A stretch of DNA of 64,000 bases, from contig JAFXMK010000017.1 of assembly GCA_017530365.1 (NCBI GenBank), forward strand, positions 62,001 through 126,000. The letters are read 5' to 3'. This document shows positions 17,355 through 26,354 of the stretch, piece after piece (the stretch's first letter is position 1; each line of letters begins with the position of its first letter). Both the position numbers and the translations under genes were made by a program. The stretch comes from Bacteroidales bacterium (GTDB lineage Bacteria; Bacteroidota; Bacteroidia; Bacteroidales; F082). The notes beneath the pieces were generated by a model that saw only the letters and a program-made list of their open reading frames with translations, did not search any database and was not told the DNA's origin.

Positions 17355-19637
17355 ATGAAAAGACTGTCACTTATTTTGCTTGCATTGGGATTGTTTACCA
17401 GTGCTGTTTTTGCTGGACCTGTTGATGTGAATACCGCCCGGGAACTTGGACAAAAGTATGTCCTAAATACGATGGGCAAGAAATCAGCAGATCTCTCTTT
17501 GGCATACACCATGACCAGTGAAACTGGTATGAATGCTCTTTATGTCTTTAATTATGATCAAGGTTTTATCGTTATGCCTGCCGATGATCGCGCTCATCCT
17601 ATCTTAGGCTACACAGAAGGTCAAAACTTTGACATTGATCAGATTCCCGAAGGGCTGAGTTACTATCTTGGCTACTACACCCGTCAAATCCAATATGCTG
17701 TCGATAACGATCTGCCTTTGGATTATGAGATTGCAGACCAATGGTATCTTCTTGACAAAGAAGGTGTTTTGTCCCATACGAGAATGAATAGGGCAGTGTC
17801 ACCTTTGCTTGCCACGACTTGGGATCAGGGTTTCCCGTATAATTATTACGCCCCTTCATGCAATAGTTACTGGACTGGCAATCACTGCTATGCGGGTTGT
17901 GTTGCTTGCGCAATGAGCCAGGTGATGAAGTATTGGAACTGGCCTGAAACAGGTGTTGGGGAGCACACCTACAACACTAGCTCGTATGGAGGCACCTTGT
18001 CGGTCAATTTCGGTGAGGCCACCTATAACTGGTCCATCATGCCTAATCAGTTGGGTTCTCAAGCCAATGCTGCTGCACAAGCGGTGGCACTTCTGATGTA
18101 TCACTGCGGTGTATCAGTTGACATGGACTTCAGTCCTTCTGGCAGTGGAGCTCGTACTGAGGATGTTCCAGGAGCTGTCACCAACTATTTCAGATATGGC
18201 ACCTGTACAAACGTGAAATTCCGTGACAATTATTCGAAGACCGCATGGGAAGATATGCTCATCGCCAGTTTCGACAGGGGTATTCCTGTGGTATATGCCG
18301 GTACGGAGAGTGATGGATCTGGAGGTCATGCCTTCAATTGTGACGGCTATAACAATCAGCGGTTGTTCCACTTTAACTGGGGTTGGAGCGGATCTAACAA
18401 CAATTACTACCAGGTTGATGCTTTGAACACCTCTAACGGTACATTCAACAGCTATCAGAGAGTCGTTTTTGAAATGCTTCCCGACTATGTCTATGACGCC
18501 ATGGTGCCTGCCATTGAGACGTTGGAGACCAGTGTTGCTGATGCCATGACTAAGGAAGCCCACATTACCTTCACCGTTCCGGAAGTGTCGGAATCAGGTG
18601 TTGCCCTGACTTCCATTGAAAGTATTACTCTTAAACGTAATGGCAATATCATTCATACCTTTGATCATCCCCAGCCAGGAGAGGTGATTGATTACGTCGA
18701 TAACCTGGATGAATATGGTGCGTACGAGTATTCAATATGCGGCATTAATAACGATATCAATGGCTTGACAGTGTCCAAGTGCTTGGTTGTAGGTCCGAAT
18801 TGTACTTGGAAAATGGTTTGCACGACCACTGACTTCCAAGGCTGGAACAATGGTAAAGTTATGATTGTCAGTGCTAATGGAACAGTCTTCAAAGAGGTTA
18901 CCATGAGCAACTCCACACCTGTTTCGGAGAAGTTCCAAATGCCGGAAGGTGACTATTCATTGCAATGGAGTCCTTCGGATGCACCAGTCTCTTCCATGAC
19001 GATTTCGCTGAAAAACTCTGCCAATCAGCAGGTCTATAATTTCTCGGGTAGTTCTACCCAATTGAACGGCACCATTCACTCTGGTAACAATGAATGCGAT
19101 GGTTGCACACCTCCGACCAACTTGACCGGCGATTACTACTACGACAATGGTCAGTATGGAACTCGTATCGCATGGACTTGCGACTATACCCCAACCAAGT
19201 TTAAGATTTATAGAAGTAATGACGGCGTTGCGTATGAGGAAATTGCCGCTATCAACAATACTGAGAATGAATACCTCGACGTGGCAGCTATTGGCGATTA
19301 TTATTATAAGGTAGCTGCTTTTAGTTCCGCTTGCGAGTCAACACCGGCATTTACTGCTGATGGCGTTGACTATGTGTATGTTTCTGTTACTGCAGTGGAT
19401 GATCAAAGCGAGGTAGCCAGCATCTATCCCAATCCGGCAAACGATAAGTTGGTCATTCTTGCTGATAACATCAACGAGGTGATTGTTTATGATCTCTTGG
19501 GACAATGTGTGTATCGTTCAAAAGGGTTGACCAATGCCTTGGAAATCAACACCTCTGATATGAACTCGGGTGTTTATACGGTTAATGTGACAACCAGCGA
19601 TGGCGTTTGTTCCAAACGGATTGTCATTATTCATTAA
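17355..19637 (+). CDS. Streptopain-like (C10) T9SS-secreted protease 1
   Basis: Secreted cysteine protease of the streptopain/PrtT family, 760 residues. In order: signal peptide (1-20), a Spi-type inhibitory propeptide (about 21-145, with FIVMPADDRAHPILGY), the C10 catalytic domain with Cys182 in GCVACAMSQVM and His325 in GGHAFNCDGY followed by FHFNWGWSG, Ig/fibronectin-like modules from about 400 to 680, and a type A T9SS C-terminal domain (IYPNPANDK to VIIH). Outer-membrane translocation and cleavage of the sorting domain by T9SS are expected. It is first of a tandem trio and the shortest, with fewer beta-sandwich repeats than the next two. Confidence 0.92.
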   Translation: MKRLSLILLALGLFTSAVFAGPVDVNTARELGQKYVLNTMGKKSADLSLAYTMTSETGMNALYVFNYDQGFIVMPADDRAHPILGYTEGQNFDIDQIPEGLSYYLGYYTRQIQYAVDNDLPLDYEIADQWYLLDKEGVLSHTRMNRAVSPLLATTWDQGFPYNYYAPSCNSYWTGNHCYAGCVACAMSQVMKYWNWPETGVGEHTYNTSSYGGTLSVNFGEATYNWSIMPNQLGSQANAAAQAVALLMYHCGVSVDMDFSPSGSGARTEDVPGAVTNYFRYGTCTNVKFRDNYSKTAWEDMLIASFDRGIPVVYAGTESDGSGGHAFNCDGYNNQRLFHFNWGWSGSNNNYYQVDALNTSNGTFNSYQRVVFEMLPDYVYDAMVPAIETLETSVADAMTKEAHITFTVPEVSESGVALTSIESITLKRNGNIIHTFDHPQPGEVIDYVDNLDEYGAYEYSICGINNDINGLTVSKCLVVGPNCTWKMVCTTTDFQGWNNGKVMIVSANGTVFKEVTMSNSTPVSEKFQMPEGDYSLQWSPSDAPVSSMTISLKNSANQQVYNFSGSSTQLNGTIHSGNNECDGCTPPTNLTGDYYYDNGQYGTRIAWTCDYTPTKFKIYRSNDGVAYEEIAAINNTENEYLDVAAIGDYYYKVAAFSSACESTPAFTADGVDYVYVSVTAVDDQSEVASIYPNPANDKLVILADNINEVIVYDLLGQCVYRSKGLTNALEINTSDMNSGVYTVNVTTSDGVCSKRIVIIH

Positions 19638-19659
19638 GAAACTAATCCATCTGAATATT

Positions 19660-22209
19660 ATGAAAAGGATTCTATTGGTATTGGCGCTGTTGTCCTGCGG
19701 GTTGTCCATGAAGGCAAATCCTGTTGGACTTGAGGAAGCGCGTTCTCTTGGACAGCTTTTCGTCCGTGCCAATTTTGAGTTTTCGAGGCAAAGCTCTGAA
19801 CTGACGCTGGTCTATGCACTGCCGTCATTCTATATCTTCAATGTGGGGGAATCTGGTTTTGTGATTCTTTCCGCCGACGACTATTACCGTCCTGTGATCG
19901 GTTATTCTGATGAAGGAGTGTTTGATCCTAACGATATGGCTCCCGCTCTTCAGGAATATCTGGATAATATCAATGAGGGACGTATGCGTCATAATGTTGG
20001 TGCTGCCAGTATGGAGATTGCCCAGGATTGGAAATCGATCCGTGCGAGTGGACGTTTGGTGTCGCGCCATGGAGGCAAGGCATCCACCTACTTGGTCTCC
20101 ACTAAATGGAATCAAAACTATCCTTATAACTATTGCTGCCCGGCTGATCCTGCCGGTCCCGGCGGACATGTCTATGCAGGATGCGTGGCTACGGCAGCTG
20201 CCCAGCTGATGAAGTTCTGGAATCATCCGCTTCACGGTACAGGGAGTCATACCTATACACCAGAGGATAACCCGCAATATGGTCCCATCACGGTGAACTT
20301 CGGTAATGCCACATACGACTGGGACAACATGCCCAACACGATCAGTTCCGCTTCGCCGATTGAGCAAATCGAAGCCATCGGACAACTGATTTTCCATGCA
20401 GGGGTTTCGGTTGATATGAATTACAGGCCGACCAGTAGTGGTGCGGTTACGGGCATGCTTTGTGAAGTCATGCCAGAGCATTTCTTCTATACCGACCAGA
20501 TGCGTAACCTTTATCGTGAGAACTATACCAAAGAAGATTATCTTGCAATGATCTTCCGTTCCATCGACATGGGATGGCCCATGGTTCACCGTGGTGGTGG
20601 GCATGCTTACGTGCTGGATGGTTACAACGATTATGGATTCGTGCATTTCAACTGGGGCTGGGGCGGATCCAATGATTCCTGGTTTGATATTGATGATCAT
20701 AATTACACCGATGGTGAGAGTGTCATTTATAACTATGTCCCAGCTGAGATCTATGCTGCTACACCAGATGCTCCGACGAATTTGGCCGCAACGGCTGCTG
20801 CCAACAATGAACTTGCCGTTGAAGTGACGTGGACCAACCCGTCGGTTACCTTGACCAACCAGGTCCTCACTGCCATTGACCAGATCGTAGTCATGAGAGG
20901 GGAGGAGATTGTCTATACCAATGACAATGTCACTCCTGGCGAGGCCATGAGCTTTGTTGATCACACGATCCCGTGTTTTGATTCATACGACTATACGGTT
21001 TATGCAATAACAAATGGTCAACGTGGCAGGTCAACTTCCATCCAAGGGATCAACGTGGGGCCTACTTGCACTTGGAAATATGTCGTTTCATCTACCAACT
21101 TCCAGGGATGGTGTGGCGCCTACATCGCTGTCTACAATGCCTCAGGGACGAAAATCAATCAAGTGACGATCAACTCTTCAACTCCTGATATGTTGCAAGT
21201 GGAGATGCCGTTAGGCTTCGTGAGTTTGGCTTGGGTGCCTGCAGAAGCATCGCCGAGTTTTGATATTACCATCAACGTCAAGGATGCTGACAACACTTCG
21301 GTATTTAGTTATACAGGTAACATTAATGCGATGGAGGAAGGTATCTTCTTCGAGGGTAATAATGGCTGTGGCGCTTCGGCAGATTGTGGGACACCATCAA
21401 ATTTGACAGCGACCCAGGATGAAAACACAGAAACTACCATTCACTTGAATTGGACGGGTGTGCAAGATCCGGGCTATGGCTATGTCATCTATCGCGATAG
21501 TGTTCTCGTTCGCTTGATCGTGGATGGAGCCACAAGCTTTGATGACGTAAACGTGCCTGTCGGTGGTCATTGCTATCAAGTAGCCACCTTATGTGATGGC
21601 GGCATGAGCGGTGAGGCGTCCAATATGTACTGCGAGCCTTCTGGTGCTTGCCACGCCCCTCGTCAGCTCGACTATGAATTGACTGCCAATTACAAATGCA
21701 ATTTGAAGTGGGAGCTCCCGGAACCCAGTGAAGGCCTTTCTGGATACATGCTTTACAGAAGCAGTGATTTGGAAGAATTCAAGTTGATTGACATGCTTAA
21801 CCCCAACGTCACTTCACACATCGATAAATCTGTCAAAGTCGAAGGTGACTATTATTACAAGCTTGTTGCATATTATGGCGGATTGGATTGCTATTCTGCA
21901 CCTGCTGCATACAAATACGATCCCAATCAGTATTATTTGCATTTTTATTATTCCATTACCGGAACGGGAGAAAACAATGCTGATTCGAGAATCTATCCAA
22001 ATCCCACCTCTGGCATGCTGAAGGTTGAATTGGAACAAATGAGATTGATCACGGTTTACAATATACTAGGACAGAATGTTTATGAAAAACAGGTCAACGG
22101 CGATGAAGCCACAATCAATCTGAAATCATTCGGTAGTGGTGTATATCTTGTCAAGATTGAAACTGCTGAAGGGGTTGTTACTAAAAGAATTTCATTGATA
22201 GATAAATAA
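19660..22209 (+). CDS. Streptopain-like (C10) T9SS-secreted protease 2
   Basis: Paralogue of the preceding protease, 849 residues. The start at 19660 gives a clean signal peptide (MKRILLVLALLSCGLSMKA) and lies 22 bases after the previous stop; an upstream in-frame ATG lies inside the preceding gene. It has a Spi-like propeptide with FVILSADDYYRPVIGY, a C10 domain with Cys175 in GCVATAAAQLM and His315 in GGHAYVLDGY, then FHFNWGWGG-like HFNWGWGG. The tail carries a PTCTWKYV module shared with the neighbours, two fibronectin-like modules and a T9SS domain (RIYPNPTSG to SLIDK). Divergent prodomain and specificity-region sequence suggest different substrates from paralogue 1. Confidence 0.92.
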   Translation: MKRILLVLALLSCGLSMKANPVGLEEARSLGQLFVRANFEFSRQSSELTLVYALPSFYIFNVGESGFVILSADDYYRPVIGYSDEGVFDPNDMAPALQEYLDNINEGRMRHNVGAASMEIAQDWKSIRASGRLVSRHGGKASTYLVSTKWNQNYPYNYCCPADPAGPGGHVYAGCVATAAAQLMKFWNHPLHGTGSHTYTPEDNPQYGPITVNFGNATYDWDNMPNTISSASPIEQIEAIGQLIFHAGVSVDMNYRPTSSGAVTGMLCEVMPEHFFYTDQMRNLYRENYTKEDYLAMIFRSIDMGWPMVHRGGGHAYVLDGYNDYGFVHFNWGWGGSNDSWFDIDDHNYTDGESVIYNYVPAEIYAATPDAPTNLAATAAANNELAVEVTWTNPSVTLTNQVLTAIDQIVVMRGEEIVYTNDNVTPGEAMSFVDHTIPCFDSYDYTVYAITNGQRGRSTSIQGINVGPTCTWKYVVSSTNFQGWCGAYIAVYNASGTKINQVTINSSTPDMLQVEMPLGFVSLAWVPAEASPSFDITINVKDADNTSVFSYTGNINAMEEGIFFEGNNGCGASADCGTPSNLTATQDENTETTIHLNWTGVQDPGYGYVIYRDSVLVRLIVDGATSFDDVNVPVGGHCYQVATLCDGGMSGEASNMYCEPSGACHAPRQLDYELTANYKCNLKWELPEPSEGLSGYMLYRSSDLEEFKLIDMLNPNVTSHIDKSVKVEGDYYYKLVAYYGGLDCYSAPAAYKYDPNQYYLHFYYSITGTGENNADSRIYPNPTSGMLKVELEQMRLITVYNILGQNVYEKQVNGDEATINLKSFGSGVYLVKIETAEGVVTKRISLIDK

Positions 22210-22238
22210 TTCGAGTTATTAACTAAATATTATTCCAA

Positions 22239-24839
22239 ATGAAAAAGCTATTTTTATTAGCAGTGACGATGGTCCTCGGAATTGCGACAATTACCGCAGA
22301 ATCGGTGGATTTGAAGACTGCAAAGATGCTGGGACAAAAGTATGTCCAAGCGAATTTCGATCAGAACAGGAACGCTGATCTGCAATTGGTTTATACCTTT
22401 ACCAACCAAAGAGGCGAGTCGGGCTTATATGTGTTCGACGTGGATGACAATGGATTCGTCATTGTATCTGCCGACAATCACATCCGCCCCATCCTCGGTT
22501 ATTCGAAGAGTAATAACTTCCATCCGGAAAACATGTCCCCTGAGTGCAGGTTTTACCTGAATTCCATTGTGGCAGGCATGGAACAGTCAAAGAACAGCAC
22601 TGTGGATCCTGCCGTGGCTTCTGAATGGCAGAGCCTCAATGAAAGCGGCCGTCTGCTTTCATTTAATGGAGGCAAAGGCAGTGATTATTTGATCACTTCC
22701 ACTTGGAATCAAAGCCCAGCTCCATACAACAGCATGTGCCCAGCCGATCCGCTCGGACCTGGTGGACATGACTATGTGGGTTGTGTGGCTACTGCCATGT
22801 CGCAGCTGATGAGATACTGGGGCTATCCTGAACATGGACAGGGCAGCAACTCTTATATTTGCTATCCTCGTCCTGGTTATGCCGGACACCCTGAGTATGG
22901 TACTTTGTCAGCCAATTTCGGTGCCACCACGTATCACTGGGATCTGATGTTAGACAAATATGTGAATGCCAACAACTACACTCCTGAACAAGCAGAGGCA
23001 GTGGCTACGATTTGCTATCATTGCGGTGTCGCCGTGAATATGATGTATGGCAACGACGTAGATGAAGGCAGTGGCGCCTATTCCGATGACGTTCCGGGTG
23101 CAATCCAAAACTATTTCCTCTATTCAAATGCAGCCACCATTCAGTCCTATAATGGCAACGTGACATGGTGGAAGAACCTTCTGAAGGAACAGTTCGATTT
23201 GGGTTGGCCAGTCTATTATTCCGGTACGGATCCGACTCCTACAGGTGGTGGCCATGCCTTTATCTGTGACGGATACGACGATAATGATCTGTTCCACTTC
23301 AATTGGGGCTGGGGAGGCTATCAGGACGGTTTCTTCATTGTCAATGAAATTGATTATTATCAGAGCATGCGTACCATCGTCAATTTCGTTCCTACACCAG
23401 TTTATAACAATACCGTTCAGGCTCCTACCAATGTCACGGCTACCAAGACCAGTGATGAGGCCCAGGAGGCAACGATTTCTTGGACAAATCCCACCAAAAC
23501 CTTAAACAACCAAACCCTTTCTTCCATCGATAGAATCGTTGTGGAAAGAGACAATATGGTTATCTATACGGAAGACAACGTCACCCCAGGTGCCACAATG
23601 AGTTTTGTGGATAACGATGTTCCGTGCTACAGCACGTTTGAATACAAGGTGTATGCCGTCAACGGCGGCTATAACGGCAAGGCTACCAGGGTTTCAGAGT
23701 CATTTGGCCCGACCTGTGAATGGAAAGTCGTTGCCACCGCAACCGAAATGCAAGGCTGGAAAGGTGGTATGATCGTTGCCTACGACGGAGCTGGTCGTGA
23801 GATCACTTCTGTTACCATGACGGGCAATAACCCTGCCAATCTTCCTATGAATCTTACGCTCGGTAGAGTCTCGTTTGCCTGGAAAGCCGGTTCGGATCCT
23901 GTTACGCTCTCTTTCAAGATCAAGGATGCTTCTGGTACCACGGTTTATGAATTCCCGAATGGTTCATCTGAAGATATCCCCGCCGGAATGTTCTATACAG
24001 GCAATAACGGTTGTGGCAATGCCGCTCCTACAGCTGTTCCGGGCGAACTAATCGCCACAAAGGACGGCGATGACATCATCTTGTCATGGACAGGCTCCGA
24101 CAAAGCTGTAAATGGCTACAATGTGTATCGCGATGGCTATCTCTTCAAGTTGGCTCATACCAATGAGTTTGTTGATGAGGCACCTGCTCACGGCGGACAC
24201 TGCTATTATGTTTGCGTGCTCGGAGAAGGTGGTGAATCAGCTCCCTCAAACGAGGCTTGTGCAACAGCAGGCGATGGCTGCGAGGAAGGTCAAAACTTGT
24301 GGTTAGAGATTCTTCCCAACTTCAAGCCTCTCCTCACTTGGGAAGCTCCTGCTAACTCAGAAGGTCTTGCCGGCTATGAGGTTTGGAGAAGGACCAATGA
24401 AGAAGGCGATTACAAAGTCATCTCCGATATGGGTCCCAATAAGACGCAGTATAAAGAAACCAAAGCTTTACAAGATGGCAACTGGTATTACTATAAGGTG
24501 TTCGCTATCTATGAAGATGGTTGTTATGCTGCTCCTATCAAGGCTAGATATGGCAATGAATTCTTTGTCAAGATCTACTATTCGGTGACTGATGTCAATG
24601 ACGCTATGGCTGGTAAAGTCACGGTCTACCCGAATCCCGCCAAGGACAACTTCACTGTGGAAGCTGAAGGCTTGCAAAGCGTGATGGTCTATAACACCGT
24701 CGGCCAGCTGGTCTATAGCCAAACTTGCGAAGGCAATGCTGTGAACATCAATCTCAGCAACGTCGAGTCCGGCATCTATATGGTAAAGGTTCTTTGCAAC
24801 GAAGGCGAAACTGTCAGAAAGATTTCGGTGATTAGATAA
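22239..24839 (+). CDS. Streptopain-like (C10) T9SS-secreted protease 3
   Basis: Third protease of the array, 866 residues, starting 29 bases after the second. Signal peptide 1-20, Spi-like propeptide with FVIVSADNHIRPILGY, C10 domain with Cys182 in GCVATAMSQLM and His339 in GGHAFICDGYDD, then FHFNWGWGG. The C-terminal half has the same order of modules as paralogue 2 (PTCEWKVV block, two fibronectin-like modules) and a T9SS sorting domain (VYPNPAKDN to ISVIR). Catalytic residues are intact in all three, so none is a dead copy. A strong terminator follows at 24862, which closes the operon. Confidence 0.92.
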   Translation: MKKLFLLAVTMVLGIATITAESVDLKTAKMLGQKYVQANFDQNRNADLQLVYTFTNQRGESGLYVFDVDDNGFVIVSADNHIRPILGYSKSNNFHPENMSPECRFYLNSIVAGMEQSKNSTVDPAVASEWQSLNESGRLLSFNGGKGSDYLITSTWNQSPAPYNSMCPADPLGPGGHDYVGCVATAMSQLMRYWGYPEHGQGSNSYICYPRPGYAGHPEYGTLSANFGATTYHWDLMLDKYVNANNYTPEQAEAVATICYHCGVAVNMMYGNDVDEGSGAYSDDVPGAIQNYFLYSNAATIQSYNGNVTWWKNLLKEQFDLGWPVYYSGTDPTPTGGGHAFICDGYDDNDLFHFNWGWGGYQDGFFIVNEIDYYQSMRTIVNFVPTPVYNNTVQAPTNVTATKTSDEAQEATISWTNPTKTLNNQTLSSIDRIVVERDNMVIYTEDNVTPGATMSFVDNDVPCYSTFEYKVYAVNGGYNGKATRVSESFGPTCEWKVVATATEMQGWKGGMIVAYDGAGREITSVTMTGNNPANLPMNLTLGRVSFAWKAGSDPVTLSFKIKDASGTTVYEFPNGSSEDIPAGMFYTGNNGCGNAAPTAVPGELIATKDGDDIILSWTGSDKAVNGYNVYRDGYLFKLAHTNEFVDEAPAHGGHCYYVCVLGEGGESAPSNEACATAGDGCEEGQNLWLEILPNFKPLLTWEAPANSEGLAGYEVWRRTNEEGDYKVISDMGPNKTQYKETKALQDGNWYYYKVFAIYEDGCYAAPIKARYGNEFFVKIYYSVTDVNDAMAGKVTVYPNPAKDNFTVEAEGLQSVMVYNTVGQLVYSQTCEGNAVNINLSNVESGIYMVKVLCNEGETVRKISVIR

Positions 24840-24863
24840 GAAGTCAGAAGACAGAAGACAGAA
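24839..24863. repeat. AGAAGAC heptamer repeat after the C10 array
   Basis: Units AGAAGTC, AGAAGAC, AGAAGAC and AGAAGGC run straight from the stop codon of the third protease gene. The last unit forms part of the terminator stem. Confidence 0.8.
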
Positions 24864-24898
24864 GGCGGAATCCAGTTCGGATCCCGCCTTCTTTTTTT
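24862..24898 (+). terminator. Intrinsic terminator of the C10 array
   Basis: Stem AGAAGGCGGaATCC paired with GGATcCCGCCTTCT around a short loop, followed by a run of seven or more T. One arm is built from the heptamer repeat. Confidence 0.85.
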
Positions 24899-24918
24899 AT
24901 TGAACTATATCTCGGATA

Positions 24919-24959
24919 TTACTCCTAACTCCTAACTCCTAACTCCTAACTCCTCACTT
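24919..24959. repeat. TAACTCC tandem heptamers at the folA 3' end
   Basis: Four perfect TAACTCC units plus degenerate edges. It overlaps the stop codon region of folA (minus strand) in the convergent gap. Confidence 0.9.
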
Positions 24960-25445
24960 CCTCTCCCAAACTTCAAATCTGTAAGAGTAATCCACCTGTG
25001 GGTCGTCGTCGATCACCTGAAGGTCGATGAGATCCCAGTTTTCGAAGTTGATGTAGGGGAAATAGGTGTCGGCCTCGAAATCCTTGTCGAGGCGGGTGAG
25101 ATATAGCTTGTCGGCTTTGGGCAGGAACTGCTCGTAGATGCTGCCGCCACCCATGATGAAGACTTCCTCTTCGTCCTCCACCATCTTCAGGGCTTCAGGG
25201 ATGGAAAGGGCGAGTTCGAAGTTTTCCGGGGCTTCATCCAAACGGTCGGAGATGATGATGTTGCGCCGGTTGGGCAGGGCTTTTTGTCCTGGGAGCGACA
25301 ACCATGTGTTGTGTCCCATGATGACGCAGTGACCCAAGGTCACTTCCTTAAAGTGCTTGAGATCGTTGCTATTGTGCCAGATCAGCTGGTTGTTGATGCC
25401 GATGGCGCGGTTCTTGGCCATCGCTACTATGATTGATAATGTCAT
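24954..25445 (-). CDS. folA: Dihydrofolate reductase
   Basis: Reduces dihydrofolate to tetrahydrofolate with NADPH, 163 residues. Landmarks are the IVAMAKNRAIGINNQLIWH start (residues 5-23), the carboxylate-binding region, MGHNTWLSLP, EVFIMGGGSIY for NADPH binding and the YLTRLDKDFEADTYFP block. It follows thyA with a 23-base gap filled by a heptamer repeat and completes the dTMP cycle, since ThyA turns methylene-tetrahydrofolate into dihydrofolate. A heptamer array covers its stop codon region. Confidence 0.95.
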   Translation of the reverse strand: MTLSIIVAMAKNRAIGINNQLIWHNSNDLKHFKEVTLGHCVIMGHNTWLSLPGQKALPNRRNIIISDRLDEAPENFELALSIPEALKMVEDEEEVFIMGGGSIYEQFLPKADKLYLTRLDKDFEADTYFPYINFENWDLIDLQVIDDDPQVDYSYRFEVWERK

Positions 25446-25448
25446 AAC

Positions 25449-25470
25449 TTTTATCTTTTATCTTTTATCT
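25449..25470. repeat. AGATAAA heptamers before folA start
   Basis: Three TTTTATC units (AGATAAA-type on the coding strand) that end 3 bases before the folA start codon and touch the thyA stop. Confidence 0.85.
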
Positions 25471-26296
25471 AAATCGAAACCTCTCCCTTGATCGCCGGCC
25501 ATGGATCGTAATTCTCCAATTTAAAATCTTCGTATTTAAACTCAAATATGTCTTTCACCGCTGGGTTGATCCTCATTGTAGGCAACGGCCTAGGGGTCCT
25601 CTGTAGCTGGGTTTTCACCTGCTCGATGAGGTTGTTGTAAATATGTACGTCGCCGAAGGTATGGACAAATTCTCCAGGCTGGAGGTCGCACACCTGCGCC
25701 ATCATCATGGTCAGCAGGGCGTAGGAGGCGATGTTGAACGGTACTCCCAGGAACACGTCGGCGCTGCGTTGGTAGAGCTGGCAGGAGAGCTTGCCGTTGG
25801 CCACATAAAACTGGAAAAACGCATGGCATGGAGGCAATGCGGCTTTTCCTGCAGCAACGTTGGCGGCAAAGTCTTTTTCATGCTCGTCAGGCAGTACGCT
25901 GGGATTCCAAGCTGTCACGATATGGCGGCGGCTGTTGGGGTTCTCCTTGATGCTCTTCACCACCTCGGCGATCTGGTCGATGCCCTCGTTGTTCCAGTTA
26001 CGCCACTGGGCGCCATACACTGGACCGAGGTCGCCGTTGGCATCGGCCCACTCATCCCAAATCGACACCTTGTTGTCATGCAGATATTTGATGTTGGTGT
26101 CGCCACTCAGCAGCCACAGCAGCTCATGGATGATGGACTTCAGGTGGGTCTTTTTGGTGGTCACCAAAGGGAAGCCTTCCGAGAGGTCAAACCGCATCTG
26201 GTAACCGAACACGCTGATGGTGCCCGTGCCCGTGCGGTCGCCCTTTTGGACGCCGTGGTCGAGGATGTATTGAAGTAAGTCCAGATATTGTTTCAT
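25469..26296 (-). CDS. thyA: Thymidylate synthase
   Basis: Makes dTMP from dUMP and methylene-tetrahydrofolate, 275 residues, slightly longer than the 264 of E. coli. The catalytic Cys is in [10 protein letters not shown], followed by [20 protein letters not shown], which binds dUMP, and the N-terminal DRTGTGT loop that binds phosphate. [11 protein letters not shown] is also intact. It lies between a nucleoside permease gene and folA on the minus strand, a plausible thymidylate and nucleoside unit. A TCACTCC-type repeat lies 4 bases upstream of its start. Confidence 0.96.
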   Translation of the reverse strand: MKQYLDLLQYILDHGVQKGDRTGTGTISVFGYQMRFDLSEGFPLVTTKKTHLKSIIHELLWLLSGDTNIKYLHDNKVSIWDEWADANGDLGPVYGAQWRNWNNEGIDQIAEVVKSIKENPNSRRHIVTAWNPSVLPDEHEKDFAANVAAGKAALPPCHAFFQFYVANGKLSCQLYQRSADVFLGVPFNIASYALLTMMMAQVCDLQPGEFVHTFGDVHIYNNLIEQVKTQLQRTPRPLPTMRINPAVKDIFEFKYEDFKLENYDPWPAIKGEVSI

Positions 26297-26300
26297 AATA

Positions 26301-26315
26301 GTGAGGAGTGAGGAG
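26301..26315. repeat. TCACTCC repeat before thyA start
   Basis: Two GTGAGGA units and a partial third; on the coding strand CTCCTCACTCCTCAC, ending 4 bases before the thyA ATG. Confidence 0.6.
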
Positions 26316-26318
26316 AAA

Positions 26319-26346
26319 TACCCCGTTAGGGGTTAAAGCTCGGTAG
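26319..26346. repeat. 28-base dispersed repeat, copy 1
   Basis: Begins TACCCCGTTAGGGGTTAAAG and ends CTCGGTAG. Identical over 28 bases to 27686-27713. It contains a small hairpin (ACCCC, loop, GGGGT) and lies 9 bases beyond the nucleoside permease stop. Confidence 0.85.
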
Positions 26347-26354
26347 CAGAGCGG

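Noticed and set aside
19825..20964. 379-codon minus-strand open frame
   Set aside because: It is antisense to the second C10 protease, which has intact catalytic motifs.
25643..26278. 211-codon plus-strand open frame
   Set aside because: It is antisense to thyA, whose motifs are clear.
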